Positions 1-7,101 of a stretch of 31,512 nucleotides of DNA are shown piece by piece. The notes under the pieces were generated by a model that worked only from the letters and a program-made list of their open reading frames with translations, did not search any database and had not been told where the DNA came from. Within the stretch, counting starts at the first letter, position 1; every line of letters begins with the position of its first letter. This stretch comes from CAYWIT01 sp964458415 (GTDB lineage: Bacteria > Pseudomonadota > Alphaproteobacteria > Micavibrionales > UBA2020), in assembly GCA_964458415.1 (NCBI GenBank), contig CAYWIT010000026.1, positions 1-31,512 on the forward strand, read 5' to 3'. The position numbers were made by a program, and so were the translations under genes.

Positions 1-200
1 GCGTTGATACGCTGGATCCACAGACCGCGGAAGTCGCGCTTCTTATTGCGACGATCGCGATAGGCGTATTGCAGCGCTTTTTCAAGACGTTCAATCGCGA
101 TGCGATAGCATTTGCTGCTCCGGCCGCGGAAACCCTTGGCGAGTTTCAGAACTTTTTTGTGACGATTGATCGAGGATGTACCACCTTTGACGCGGGCCAT
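1..200 (-). CDS. rplT: 50S ribosomal protein L20, N-terminal part
   Basis: Large-subunit ribosomal protein L20, which binds 23S rRNA early in 50S assembly. About 66 N-terminal residues are visible; the 3' part runs off the left edge. The start reads MARVKGGTSSINRHKKVLKL, followed by AKGFRGRSSKCYRIA and a very basic stretch, as expected for the extended N-terminal arm of L20. The ATG at 200 lies one base after the rpmI stop, and its ribosome binding site (AAGGAGG, about 209-215) is inside the end of rpmI, so the two are almost certainly co-transcribed and coupled. In many bacteria infC precedes this pair, but here a divergent PilZ gene lies upstream instead. Confidence 0.96.
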   Translation of the reverse strand, partial: MARVKGGTSSINRHKKVLKLAKGFRGRSSKCYRIAIERLEKALQYAYRDRRNKKRDFRGLWIQRIN

Positions 201-201
201 A

Positions 202-453
202 TTATGCAGCCTCCTTCTTTACAGTTTTTGCGCGGGCATTGCGCTTTTTACGGCGCTGATAGGGCAGATAATTGTCGAGCAGGACTTTTGCGTCCATCTC
301 GGTCATGATCAATGTTGCGCGCCCGTCGCGTCTCATTCTTTTTGATTTGTTGGTCAGCAGGTGGCGCTTGGCGGCGGCTCTTGCCTGAACTTTGCCTGTG
401 CGCGTAACGCTAAAACGTTTTTTCGCACCGGAGTGCGTTTTCATCTTTGGCAT
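202..453 (-). CDS. rpmI: 50S ribosomal protein L35
   Basis: Ribosomal protein L35, 83 residues. It begins MPKMKTHSGAKKRF and carries the family signatures RHLLTNKSKRMRR and the Leu-Pro-Tyr end of the conserved core (NYLPY, 61-65). An 18-residue Lys/Arg/Ala-rich tail follows that core, so the protein is longer than the usual roughly 65 residues. The ATG at 453 is preceded by AAAGGAAACGA. A longer in-frame start at 504 would add 17 unconserved residues and bypass this binding site, so it was rejected. First gene of an rpmI-rplT operon. Confidence 0.96.
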   Translation of the reverse strand: MPKMKTHSGAKKRFSVTRTGKVQARAAAKRHLLTNKSKRMRRDGRATLIMTEMDAKVLLDNYLPYQRRKKRNARAKTVKKEAA

Positions 454-528
454 TTCGTTTCCTTTCAAAAGTTTATTATGCGTGGTCGAGGCAGCCAAAT
501 TCAAGCCAGATCACGATTTCGGAAAAGA

Positions 529-557
529 TTATTAGGCCTGTTTGCGCTTTGAGTCAA
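529..557 (-). promoter_or_regulatory. sigma70-type promoter of rpmI-rplT
   Basis: On the minus strand, TTGACT (557-552), a 17-nt spacer and TAATAA (534-529). Five of six bases match the -35 consensus and the spacing is ideal. It lies about 75 nt before the rpmI ATG, leaving a leader of about 70 nt. I saw no strong leader structure, although L20 autoregulates this operon in some bacteria. Confidence 0.65.
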
Positions 558-682
558 GGGCAAAAGCAGGCTAAAAAACCGGAATGGTGTGAGAACATCT
601 CGCATTACGGTGTAATTTTTACATATTGTTAAAGAAATATGTGTTTTAACCCGATAAATCAATAAATTAGACTGATTATAGC

Positions 683-712
683 TTGATTAATGGGGGGCTT
701 ATACTAGATAAT
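683..712 (+). promoter_or_regulatory. candidate promoter of the PilZ-pyrE group
   Basis: TTGATT (683-688), an 18-nt spacer and GATAAT (707-712), about 30 nt ahead of the PilZ start codon. The -10 matches five of six consensus bases and the -35 four of six. It points away from the rpmI promoter, so the 454-741 stretch is a divergent control region. Confidence 0.5.
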
Positions 713-741
713 TATGGAGACTGTTACGGAGGAGGCTGAAC

Positions 742-1137
742 ATGCTGCGTCAAATGCTTTCCATGTTGGGACTAGGGGACGGCTCCCTGAACGGCGCGGC
801 GGAAATGCGCCGCCGCTATATCCGCCATGCGGGACAGGACGTCGAAGTTGTGGTGGCCGACCGCGTTTACACCGTGAAAGACTGGAGCTATGGCGGGGTT
901 TCCTTTGAAACCCTGTTTGATACGCCGGTCAGTGCCGGTGAAAATCTCCAGATGACGATTCGTTTCCGCTTTCCGCACGAAACGGTCAGTGTGACCCAGC
1001 CGGGTCGGGTAGTGCGTTCGGCCAAGCGTGGCGTCGCGGCGGAGTTTGCGCCGCTGTCGAAAGAAATCCGGCGCAAGTTCGACCGGGCGCTGGATTACGT
1101 CCATACCCGTGATTTCCTGGAATCGCAGGTTGCCTAG
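742..1137 (+). CDS. PilZ domain protein (probable c-di-GMP binding)
   Basis: A 131-residue single-domain PilZ protein. The c-di-GMP signature is intact: an RxxxR element (R24 to R28 in RRRYIRH) and, 19 residues later, DxSxxG (D47, S49, G52 in DWSYGG). The rest is alternating beta strands (VEVVVADRVYTV, LQMTIRFRF, GRVVRS) and a C-terminal helix rich in Arg, Lys and Asp. Known family role: binding cyclic di-GMP to alter motility, polysaccharide export or a partner protein. The target here is unknown because no flagellar or cellulose genes are nearby. The start at 742 has GGAGGAGG about 7 nt upstream. An overlapping minus-strand ORF at 772-1383 is a shadow. Confidence 0.88.
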   Translation: MLRQMLSMLGLGDGSLNGAAEMRRRYIRHAGQDVEVVVADRVYTVKDWSYGGVSFETLFDTPVSAGENLQMTIRFRFPHETVSVTQPGRVVRSAKRGVAAEFAPLSKEIRRKFDRALDYVHTRDFLESQVA

Positions 1138-1188
1138 GGTCTGAAAATCGATCAGAATAGGGACAGTTTTTTTTAACGGGGAGGCTCT

Positions 1189-1509
1189 ATGGCTTCGTTG
1201 GTCGCTTTGCTGTTTGTTTTGGGTGTCTTTGTTCTGGTGCTCTATATTCGCTTTCAACCGCAGTTCGCCAATAAAAAACAGATCGCTGTTTTTAACTGGA
1301 TGGTTCTGGGGGTTTGCGCTTTTCTGGGCGGGGTCTGGGCATTGAGCGTCAGAAGCACCCTGATCGATACGGTGGATGAACACTGGATCGGTCCTTTTTC
1401 CATGGCCGGGGCGCTGGCCATCGAGATTGTTTTTCTGTCAGTCTGTTTCGTGTTGCGGAATTTCTGGATTTTTCGTCCGCCCCGCCGTCCGGGGGGGAAC
1501 CCGTTTTGA
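1189..1509 (+). CDS. small membrane protein upstream of pyrE
   Basis: A 106-residue protein not recognised by family. It shows three hydrophobic segments: about 3-21 (ending LVLYIRF), 36-52 (WMVLGVCAFLGGVWAL) and 69-88 (MAGALAIEIVFLSVCFVL). A Pro/Arg-rich tail, PPRRPGGNPF, follows and is probably cytoplasmic. GGGGAGG precedes the ATG at good spacing. Its TGA overlaps the TTG start of pyrE by four bases (TTGA), so pyrE is likely translated by coupling to this gene. Membership of the pyrE transcription unit is clear; a role in pyrimidine synthesis is not implied. Confidence 0.75.
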   Translation: MASLVALLFVLGVFVLVLYIRFQPQFANKKQIAVFNWMVLGVCAFLGGVWALSVRSTLIDTVDEHWIGPFSMAGALAIEIVFLSVCFVLRNFWIFRPPRRPGGNPF

Positions 1510-2201
1510 CGGCCCGGCAGAAAATTTCTGCCCGTGTTGCCGGGTTGTTGCTGGATATCAATGCCGTGCATTTCAATGCTGAAAAACCGTTCATGCTGAC
1601 CTCCGGTTGGGCCAGCCCGGTTTATATTGATTGCCGCCGGGTTATTTCTTTTCTTGGCGCTCGGCGGGAGATTACGGCACTGGCCGCGGCCCTGCTGGAA
1701 GAGAGATGCGACATGGCGGCGGTGGATTATATCGCTGGTGGCGAAACGGCGGGAATCGCTTATGCCGCCTGGATTTCCGAAGCGCTGGACAGGCCCATGC
1801 TTTATATCCGCAAGAAGCCCAAGGGTTTCGGGCGCGGCGCACAGATCGAGGGTTTCATGCCGGAAGGCGCGCGCGTCTTGCTGGTCGAGGATCTTTCAAC
1901 CGATGGAGCCAGCAAGGTCGCGTTTGCCAAGGCGATCCGTGATGGCGGCGGCGTTATCAGCGATGTGTTCTCTGTATTTTTCTACGATATTTTCAAGGAA
2001 AGCGCGCAGATTCTGGGCGATGCCGGATTGACGCTGCATTATTTGGCGACATGGCAGGACGTTCTGAAAGAAGCAACAGCGCGCCGTCTGTTCGATGAAA
2101 TGACGCTGGCCGAAGTGGAAAAATTCCTGCAGTCCCCCGCCAGCTGGTCGCGTGACCATGGCGGTGCCTGCGAGCGGGTTGCGGAACCTGCGGGGAAATA
2201 A
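1506..2201 (+). CDS. pyrE: orotate phosphoribosyltransferase
   Basis: Converts orotate and PRPP to orotidine 5'-phosphate in de novo pyrimidine synthesis; a cytosolic dimer. The PRPP-binding motif is VLLVEDLSTDGAS (124-136), with the adjacent acidic pair ED. The catalytic flexible loop is RKKPKGFGRGAQIEG (102-116), and the N-terminal orotate-side motif LTSGWASPVYIDCR is at 31-44. At 231 residues it is normal for the alphaproteobacterial form. The start is TTG at 1506, overlapping the upstream stop; it gives an N-terminus that fits the family and no better ATG lies before the conserved core. The C-terminal ten residues look unconserved. Confidence 0.95.
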   Translation: MTARQKISARVAGLLLDINAVHFNAEKPFMLTSGWASPVYIDCRRVISFLGARREITALAAALLEERCDMAAVDYIAGGETAGIAYAAWISEALDRPMLYIRKKPKGFGRGAQIEGFMPEGARVLLVEDLSTDGASKVAFAKAIRDGGGVISDVFSVFFYDIFKESAQILGDAGLTLHYLATWQDVLKEATARRLFDEMTLAEVEKFLQSPASWSRDHGGACERVAEPAGK

Positions 2202-2206
2202 GGGGC

Positions 2207-2236
2207 TTGACTTTTTCTTTTTCATATACATTAATA
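2207..2236 (+). promoter_or_regulatory. weak candidate promoter for the small ankyrin gene
   Basis: TTGACT (2207-2212) lies in the short pyrE-ankyrin gap, followed 18 nt later by TTAATA (2231-2236) in an A/T-rich run. The -35 is good but the -10 is poor, and the exact -10 register cannot be decided by eye. Confidence 0.35.
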
Positions 2237-2272
2237 ATGCCTTGTTGAATTTCTTGCAGGAGGGTGTTTTTC

Positions 2273-2719
2273 ATGAAAGATGAAGAGTCTGTTTCGCCGC
2301 CGCACGTGCCAAATAAACAGGAAATAGCAGCTTTGTGCGCTGCCGCGGCAGACGGGAATGACGCCGTCATTGCGCAATGGCTCAAGCTCCATGGGGAGCA
2401 GCATATTAACGCGAAAGATTTTTACGGCTGGACGGCCTTGATGGCGGCGGCCAGAGAGGGGCGTGAAAGCACGGTCAATCTGCTGCTTTCTTGTGGGGCA
2501 GAAGCTGGAATAACGGATGATCATGGCAAAACCGCGGCGGATTATGCCCGCAAGATGAATTACAGCGAAGTCGCGGCGTTTATCGATCAAGGCTGGGCTT
2601 TGCAAAAACAGGCTGCCATCAAAATGCAGGAAGAAGCGCGGGAAGCGGCGCTGAAACAGGAAGTGCTGGCGCAGCAGAGCGCGTTGAAAAAGAAAATCCC
2701 AAAATTTAATTTGAAATAA
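2273..2719 (+). CDS. small ankyrin-repeat protein
   Basis: A 148-residue soluble protein. Residues about 15-110 form two to three ankyrin repeats; the clearest reads NAKDFYGWTALMAAAREGRE, then STVNLLLSCGAEA, and the next begins DDHGKTAADYARK. The C-terminal third is a charged helix rich in Gln, Ala and Lys (ALKQEVLAQQSALKKK), probably a coiled coil, ending PKFNLK. The ATG at 2273 has AGGAGG at 2258-2263. The upstream GTG at 2264 is only one base past that site, too close to use it, and was rejected. It is the one gene in the window whose repeats look close to canonical ankyrin (GWTALMAAA). Function unknown; protein binding is likely. Confidence 0.8.
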   Translation: MKDEESVSPPHVPNKQEIAALCAAAADGNDAVIAQWLKLHGEQHINAKDFYGWTALMAAAREGRESTVNLLLSCGAEAGITDDHGKTAADYARKMNYSEVAAFIDQGWALQKQAAIKMQEEAREAALKQEVLAQQSALKKKIPKFNLK

Positions 2720-2732
2720 AGAAGGCGGCCCG

Positions 2733-3038
2733 ATGCAGGGAATTATCGTTTTTATACTTTTCCTGATTTTGTTTTCAGATCCTTCCGCCGCGCAGACCCT
2801 GCAAGACTACGAATCCTCCATCGACAAAACCTGCGGGGTCGATAGCGATTGCGTGATCAAGGACGTGCACAATTGTTGTGGCTATTATCCGGCCTGCGTC
2901 AACGTCGAGGCCGTGCCCGATCCGGCGCTGGTGGAGGAACTGTGCCGCGCTGAAAGCATGGCGGGTGTTTGCGGATTTGAGGATATTACCGGTTGTCATT
3001 GTGAGAGTGGGCAGTGTGCTAATGAACCATCAGATTGA
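2733..3038 (+). CDS. small secreted cysteine-rich protein
   Basis: A 101-residue protein with a Sec signal peptide: a hydrophobic core, GIIVFILFLILF, followed by a likely AxA-type cleavage site near SAAQT (about residue 21). The mature part of roughly 80 residues holds ten cysteines, in the order CGVDSDC, CCGYYPAC, LC, VC, CHC and QC. This pattern implies a disulphide-stabilised fold made in the periplasm or outside the cell. Small secreted domains of the type CxxDxDC...CCG...CVN...CxC...C occur in many bacteria without assigned function. It follows the ankyrin gene after 13 nt (GAAGGCGG as a plausible ribosome site), so the two may share a transcript. Confidence 0.75.
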   Translation: MQGIIVFILFLILFSDPSAAQTLQDYESSIDKTCGVDSDCVIKDVHNCCGYYPACVNVEAVPDPALVEELCRAESMAGVCGFEDITGCHCESGQCANEPSD

Positions 3039-3064
3039 AAAATAAAGATATTTTTATTTTTTTT
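3037..3064 (+). terminator. weak A/T-only hairpin with T tract
   Basis: Just after the stop of the cysteine-rich gene, AAAAATA can pair with TATTTTT across a 4-base loop and is followed by a run of eight T. A stem of only A-T pairs is unstable, so this is at best a leaky terminator. It ends where the -35 of the next promoter begins. Confidence 0.35.
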
Positions 3065-3091
3065 GACATAACCGTATAATTTCTTTACAAA
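3063..3091 (+). promoter_or_regulatory. promoter of the 271-residue membrane protein gene
   Basis: A perfect -35, TTGACA (3063-3068), a 17-nt spacer and TACAAA (3086-3091). The start codon follows about 37 nt later. A TATAAT string also sits inside the spacer, but no -35 at the right distance serves it. The TTGACATA form of the -35 recurs before two other hypothetical genes (17786 and 25502). Confidence 0.6.
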
Positions 3092-3128
3092 TATTCCGTA
3101 AATTAATGTCGGTACGGAAGGATTCGCC

Positions 3129-3944
3129 ATGAATAAGACCCTTGAAGATTTTCTCCTCAACAAAAAAGAAACACTGTCTACGCGCGTCAAACAGAAGGTG
3201 ACCACCGTGACGGCGGCGGCAGATCGCGCGATGACAGCGGCGCTGGCTGATCCGCTGGCGCGGAAAGTAACCAAGGAATGCGCAGCTGTGTGCACAGCGG
3301 GGCTGGCTGCGGTGACGGCAGGGCTATTTGCTTCTACCGGTGCTTTGGTGTTTTCCTCACTCATAGCAGAGCAAACTTTCTGTGATGGCCCCCTGCATAA
3401 GCCTTCTGAACACGTGATGGCCGGTTACTTGGGCAAGGCCAATGCCGTTGATGTGCTGGCCCTACATAGAAGTGGGGGTATCACAGTGCTGGATCAGAAG
3501 ATCGTCGATGAAATTTCAGACCTGACGAAAACCGATCCGCTGACGGTTAAAAATGCGTCAGGAGCCCAGCTTGAATCGCTGGTGGATACAAGTATCACAA
3601 CGCTCAGCAACCAGGCCTTTGCCGATACGCGGCTGAGCGAAAAAGACCTGGCCCGCCTGCACCTGCAAAGCGGGTTCAAGATGGCCTATAACTATAGCGG
3701 TGCTTACATGCGTAATGAATGCGCCGCAAAGGGGCTGACGGATATGAAGGCGTGCCTGCAAGATAGTGATTTGGCGGCACCGCGCACGCTGGAGATTCTT
3801 TTGGGGGCAGGGATATTTGCAGCGGGCCTGTTGACGGCAGCGGGAACTTACCGGCTGTCTTATAAGGAGATTGAGGAGAAGCTGGACGAAAAACTGCCCG
3901 GTCATCCGGACCGCCCGCGTCAGGCCAAATTCGATTTCAAATGA
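3129..3944 (+). CDS. two-span membrane protein of unknown function
   Basis: A 271-residue protein I do not recognise. A basic N-terminal region (1-50) is followed by a long Ala/Gly-rich hydrophobic segment (about 51-80), a 140-residue loop, and a second hydrophobic segment (about 220-240, LEILLGAGIFAAGLLTAAGT). A charged tail rich in Glu, Lys and Pro ends AKFDFK. By the positive-inside rule both ends are cytoplasmic and the loop, which carries C85, C198 and C209, faces the periplasm and could hold a disulphide. GGAAGG precedes the ATG. Its TGA directly abuts the stop codon of glgX on the other strand. Confidence 0.75.
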   Translation: MNKTLEDFLLNKKETLSTRVKQKVTTVTAAADRAMTAALADPLARKVTKECAAVCTAGLAAVTAGLFASTGALVFSSLIAEQTFCDGPLHKPSEHVMAGYLGKANAVDVLALHRSGGITVLDQKIVDEISDLTKTDPLTVKNASGAQLESLVDTSITTLSNQAFADTRLSEKDLARLHLQSGFKMAYNYSGAYMRNECAAKGLTDMKACLQDSDLAAPRTLEILLGAGIFAAGLLTAAGTYRLSYKEIEEKLDEKLPGHPDRPRQAKFDFK

Positions 3945-6032
3945 TCAGGGCTTCGGCCGTTGCGTAAAAACGACGACGGATTTTTCCGGGATGCGGTAAA
4001 CGCTGCCTTCTGCCTTGAGAACGGGGTCTTTATCCAGCTTGGGTTCGGATGTATCCAGCACGCGCTCCCAGTCGTCGCCGCAGGATAAATCCGGCAGGGT
4101 AAAGTCAACCGGTGTGGCGGCGCTGTTGAAAACCGCCAGCAGGCTCTCGCCTTCCTTGCGGACGGCTTTTTTTGTCAGCGCGGCGCCTTCGTTGAGCATC
4201 AGGCCAAGGCAGCGGTTGTCCGCGCGCTGCCAGTCGGCGGCGGTTTTTTCCTGTCCCGTGGGTGCGAACCATTTGATGTCGCGTTCGCCGTGGGCGCAGG
4301 TGTCGTGGCCGTGAAGAAAATGCGGAGCGGAAAGCACAGGGTGTTCCTTGCGGAAGGCGGTCAGTTTTTTGACAAAGGCTGTCAGGTCTTCCCCAGCGGC
4401 GGAAATTTCATCCCAGTTGAGCCAGCCGATTTCGTTATCCTGACAATAGGCGTTATTATTTCCCTGCTGGCTGTTGCCGTGTTCGTCGCCGGCCAGCAGC
4501 ATCGGCGTGCCCTGCGCCAGAAAGACCGAGGCGAGCAGATTGCGTTTCTGTTGTTCGCGGCGGGCCTGTATCGCGGCATCGTGCGTATCGCCTTCTGCGC
4601 CGTGGTTATGGCTGTGATTCCCGTCGTGGCCGTCACGATTGTTTTCGCCGTTGGCATGGTTCTTTTTATAGGAATGCGTCACCGTATCGTGAAGGGTGAA
4701 GCCGTCGTGGCAGGCGATAAAATTGATGCTGGCGGCGGGGGGGCGTCCGGCTTTGTTGAATTCCGGGCTTGATCCGGCAAGCCGCGTGGCCTTGGCGCCG
4801 ATCATGCTTTCGTCGCCGCGCCAGAAACGGCGGACATCGTCGCGGAAACGGTCGTTCCATTCGTGCCATCCGGCGGGGAACTGGCCCAGCTGATAACCGC
4901 CCAGACCGGTATCCCAAGGTTCGGCAATCAGCTTGACTCTGGAGAGCACGGGGTCGGCGGCAAGCTCTTTAAAAAACGGCGCTTCCGGCGTGAAGCCGGT
5001 CGGTTCGCGGCCCAAAACGGGTGCCAGATCGAAACGGAAGCCGTCAATGCCGAATTCCTCCACCCAGTAGCGCAGGCTGTCGAGGGTCAGGCGGCGCACG
5101 GCGGGCTTGGAAAAATCCAGCGTGTTGCCGCAGCCGGTTTCGTCGTTATAGTACCGCTTGTCATGCGGCATGAGTTTGTAATAGCTGGCATTGTCGATGC
5201 CGCGGAAGGACAGGAGCGGCGCATCGGGGCCGCCCTCGGCGGTATGATTGTAAACGACATCAAGGATGACTTCTATGCCCGCTTCGTGCAGCTTTTGTAC
5301 CATGTCGCGGAATTCCTGACGGCCATTCTTGTCCGCGGCGAGATAATCCGGCTCTGCCGCAAAAAAGCCGAGTGTGTTGTATCCCCAGTAATTGCGCAGA
5401 CCGAGGTTCGCCAGCCGGTCATCGTCAAGCTTGGCTTGCACGGGGAGCAGCTCAATCGCGGTGATGCCCAGCTCCTTCAGATAGGCGATGACAGCGGGAT
5501 CGGCCAGTCCGGCAGCCTTGCCGCGCAATTCTTCCGGTACTTTCGGGTCGGTGACGGTAAAGCCCTTGAGATGCGCTTCATAAATAACTGTTTCCTGCCA
5601 GCTGGTTTTCGGCTGTGAGACAAGCGGCGATGCACCCTGTAACGGTGTCGGGACGCGCGCCTTGACCATGACTGCGGCATTATCTTGTGCGGGATCTGCG
5701 TGGGCCGGGGTCCATTTGACCTCTCCGGTGATTTCCTGCGCATAAGGGTCCAGCAGGAGTTTATTCGGATTGAAAAAATGGCCCTGTGCCGGATCGGAGG
5801 GGCCGTGGACGCGGTAGCCGTAGAGCTGCCCGGGTTTCAGGCCTTCGACATGGCCATGCCAGATATCGTCCGTTCGTTCGGGCAGGGGGATCCGTGCTGT
5901 TTCAATTGTGCCGGTTTCATCAAACAGGCAAAGCTCTACTTTGGTGGCATGGGCGGAGAACAGGGCAAAGTTCACGCCCGATTTATCGGCATGGGCCCCC
6001 AGCTTGTCCGGATTTCCAGCAGAGGTCTGCAT
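3945..6032 (-). CDS. glgX: glycogen debranching enzyme GlgX
   Basis: A GH13 isoamylase-type enzyme that hydrolyses alpha-1,6 branches of glycogen limit dextrins in the cytosol; 695 residues. An N-terminal CBM48-like domain (about 10-110) precedes the barrel. The four GH13 regions are present: DVVYNH (258-263), GFRFDLAP (331-338, nucleophile D335), AEPWD (370-374, acid E371) and CHDGF (441-445, transition-state stabilising H442 and D443). The NYWGYNT block typical of GlgX is at 214-220. A His/Asp/Gly-rich insert lies at about 467-485. The start at 6032 (MQTSAG) fits the family; an in-frame ATG at 6077 would add 15 odd residues. No other glycogen gene is in the window. The C-terminus ends TQRPKP. 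Confidence 0.94.
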   Translation of the reverse strand: MQTSAGNPDKLGAHADKSGVNFALFSAHATKVELCLFDETGTIETARIPLPERTDDIWHGHVEGLKPGQLYGYRVHGPSDPAQGHFFNPNKLLLDPYAQEITGEVKWTPAHADPAQDNAAVMVKARVPTPLQGASPLVSQPKTSWQETVIYEAHLKGFTVTDPKVPEELRGKAAGLADPAVIAYLKELGITAIELLPVQAKLDDDRLANLGLRNYWGYNTLGFFAAEPDYLAADKNGRQEFRDMVQKLHEAGIEVILDVVYNHTAEGGPDAPLLSFRGIDNASYYKLMPHDKRYYNDETGCGNTLDFSKPAVRRLTLDSLRYWVEEFGIDGFRFDLAPVLGREPTGFTPEAPFFKELAADPVLSRVKLIAEPWDTGLGGYQLGQFPAGWHEWNDRFRDDVRRFWRGDESMIGAKATRLAGSSPEFNKAGRPPAASINFIACHDGFTLHDTVTHSYKKNHANGENNRDGHDGNHSHNHGAEGDTHDAAIQARREQQKRNLLASVFLAQGTPMLLAGDEHGNSQQGNNNAYCQDNEIGWLNWDEISAAGEDLTAFVKKLTAFRKEHPVLSAPHFLHGHDTCAHGERDIKWFAPTGQEKTAADWQRADNRCLGLMLNEGAALTKKAVRKEGESLLAVFNSAATPVDFTLPDLSCGDDWERVLDTSEPKLDKDPVLKAEGSVYRIPEKSVVVFTQRPKP

Positions 6033-6119
6033 CAGGAAATAAGCCTTTCGTTGTTGTCGGATATATATGCATAACATAACCGGGTACGAAAGATAAAGAG
6101 AGAAAAGATATTATGTAAT

Positions 6120-6143
6120 ATTATTTCAATTTGCTGAAATAAT
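6120..6143. repeat. inverted repeat, 9-bp arms, between glgX and the ankyrin operon
   Basis: ATTATTTCA (6120-6128) and TGAAATAAT (6135-6143) form a perfect 9-bp inverted repeat around a 6-nt centre. It lies in the 217-bp divergent gap between glgX and the ankyrin operon, 20 nt upstream of the candidate -35 of the operon. There is no T run after it, so it resembles an operator more than a terminator. No other part of this gap shows a gene. Confidence 0.5.
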
Positions 6144-6162
6144 CATTTCAATAGTAATAGAG

Positions 6163-6191
6163 TTGACTCTTGGGGTTATTATGTCTATTTT
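6163..6191 (+). promoter_or_regulatory. promoter of the five-gene ankyrin operon
   Basis: TTGACT (6163-6168), a 17-nt spacer and TATTTT (6186-6191), about 58 nt before the first start codon. The -35 matches five of six and the -10 four of six. No other good promoter was seen up to 12260, and the four gene junctions inside overlap, so one transcript for all five genes is likely. Confidence 0.55.
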
Positions 6192-6249
6192 GCGAGACAC
6201 GCAATAATCTGAAAACACTGTCCAGAAATAACGCCGGAATCCACGCAGT

Positions 6250-7101
6250 ATGGCTGAAGACAAAAAACAAAAAAAAGGAATTTTCAGGAAAGCCAGTGCT
6301 TCTATTCGCGACCTGAGCAAAAAATTCCGTCAAACGCATCTGGATCAGGGATTGCTGGTGGCGTGCCGCGGCGGTCATGAAAAACAAGCCGCTTTGCTGA
6401 TCCAGACCGGCGCCAATCCGCAGGCGCGGGACAATCTTCCGCTGGTGATGGCGGCGGCGGCGGGACATATCGAAATTGTTGCGCTTTTGCTGAAACACGG
6501 TGCCTCCGTGCATGCAAGGCATGATGAAGCGCTGATGGAAGCTGTGCGGCACGGCCACCGCGATATGACCCGTTTTTTGCTGGCCAACGGGGCCGCAGCC
6601 ATGGCGCGCGGCGGGGCCGCGCTTGTTATTGCCGCAGCGGCGAACAATATCCGGATGACGGAGACTTTGCTGGCGGCGAAAGCGCAGGTGGATGCGCAAG
6701 ACGGCGCTGCGCTGGTGGCTGCTGCCAGACAGGGGCGCGAGCATGTTGTCGGGCTTTTGCTGAAACACGGCGCCGACGCGAAAAAACAGGACAGCGCCGC
6801 CCTTTATTGGGCCTGCCGCAACGGCCATGTCACCACGGCAGAGCGTCTGATCAAGGCCGGTGCGGATATTCAGGCTCGCAACGGGGTGATGCTCGATGTG
6901 GCGGCGGCCTACGGTCATGCCGGCATTGTGCATCTACTGCTGAAGGCGGGGGCGCGGCTGGCGTCCGAAAACGATCTGGCCATCACTTGGGCGCGACGTA
7001 ACGGGCGCAAGGATTGCGTCGATATTTTGTCGGAACATCTGAAGAAAAATGCACCCCCTGCCGTCCCGCTGCCGCCTTCACCGCAAGGGCCGCAGCCATG
7101 A
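6250..7101 (+). CDS. ankyrin-repeat protein A of the ankyrin operon
   Basis: A 283-residue soluble protein made almost wholly of repeats: a basic N-terminal segment (1-30), about seven ankyrin-like repeats (30-265) and a proline-rich tail (PPAVPLPPSPQGPQP). The repeats are about 31 residues, not 33, and lack the usual TPLH. The pattern is AR(D/G)xAALxxAA, then GHxxxVxxLLxxGA, for example AAGHIEIVALLLKHGASVHA. Unlike its four neighbours it has no C-terminal LW module. The start ATG has no clear ribosome site (only GGAA about 12 nt away). The stop overlaps the start of the next gene as ATGA. The only inference the sequence supports is a role in protein-protein binding. Confidence 0.85.
   Translation: MAEDKKQKKGIFRKASASIRDLSKKFRQTHLDQGLLVACRGGHEKQAALLIQTGANPQARDNLPLVMAAAAGHIEIVALLLKHGASVHARHDEALMEAVRHGHRDMTRFLLANGAAAMARGGAALVIAAAANNIRMTETLLAAKAQVDAQDGAALVAAARQGREHVVGLLLKHGADAKKQDSAALYWACRNGHVTTAERLIKAGADIQARNGVMLDVAAAYGHAGIVHLLLKAGARLASENDLAITWARRNGRKDCVDILSEHLKKNAPPAVPLPPSPQGPQP

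Noticed and set aside
772..1383. 203-codon minus-strand ORF
   Set aside because: It lies across the PilZ gene and the start of the next gene on the opposite strand. The PilZ frame has conserved motifs and a ribosome site; this one has neither, and its product is a low-quality His/Gln/Arg-rich sequence.
4863..5618. 251-codon plus-strand ORF
   Set aside because: Antisense to the catalytic core of glgX, whose four GH13 regions are intact. The translation shows no domain.
6148..6933. 261-codon minus-strand ORF
   Set aside because: Antisense to ankyrin gene A; long only because the repeat DNA is G+C rich and lacks stops on the other strand.
7014..7097. Upstream ATG for ankyrin protein B
   Set aside because: It lies within gene A and adds 28 residues unrelated to the family; the ATGA overlap start matches the pattern of the other three junctions.
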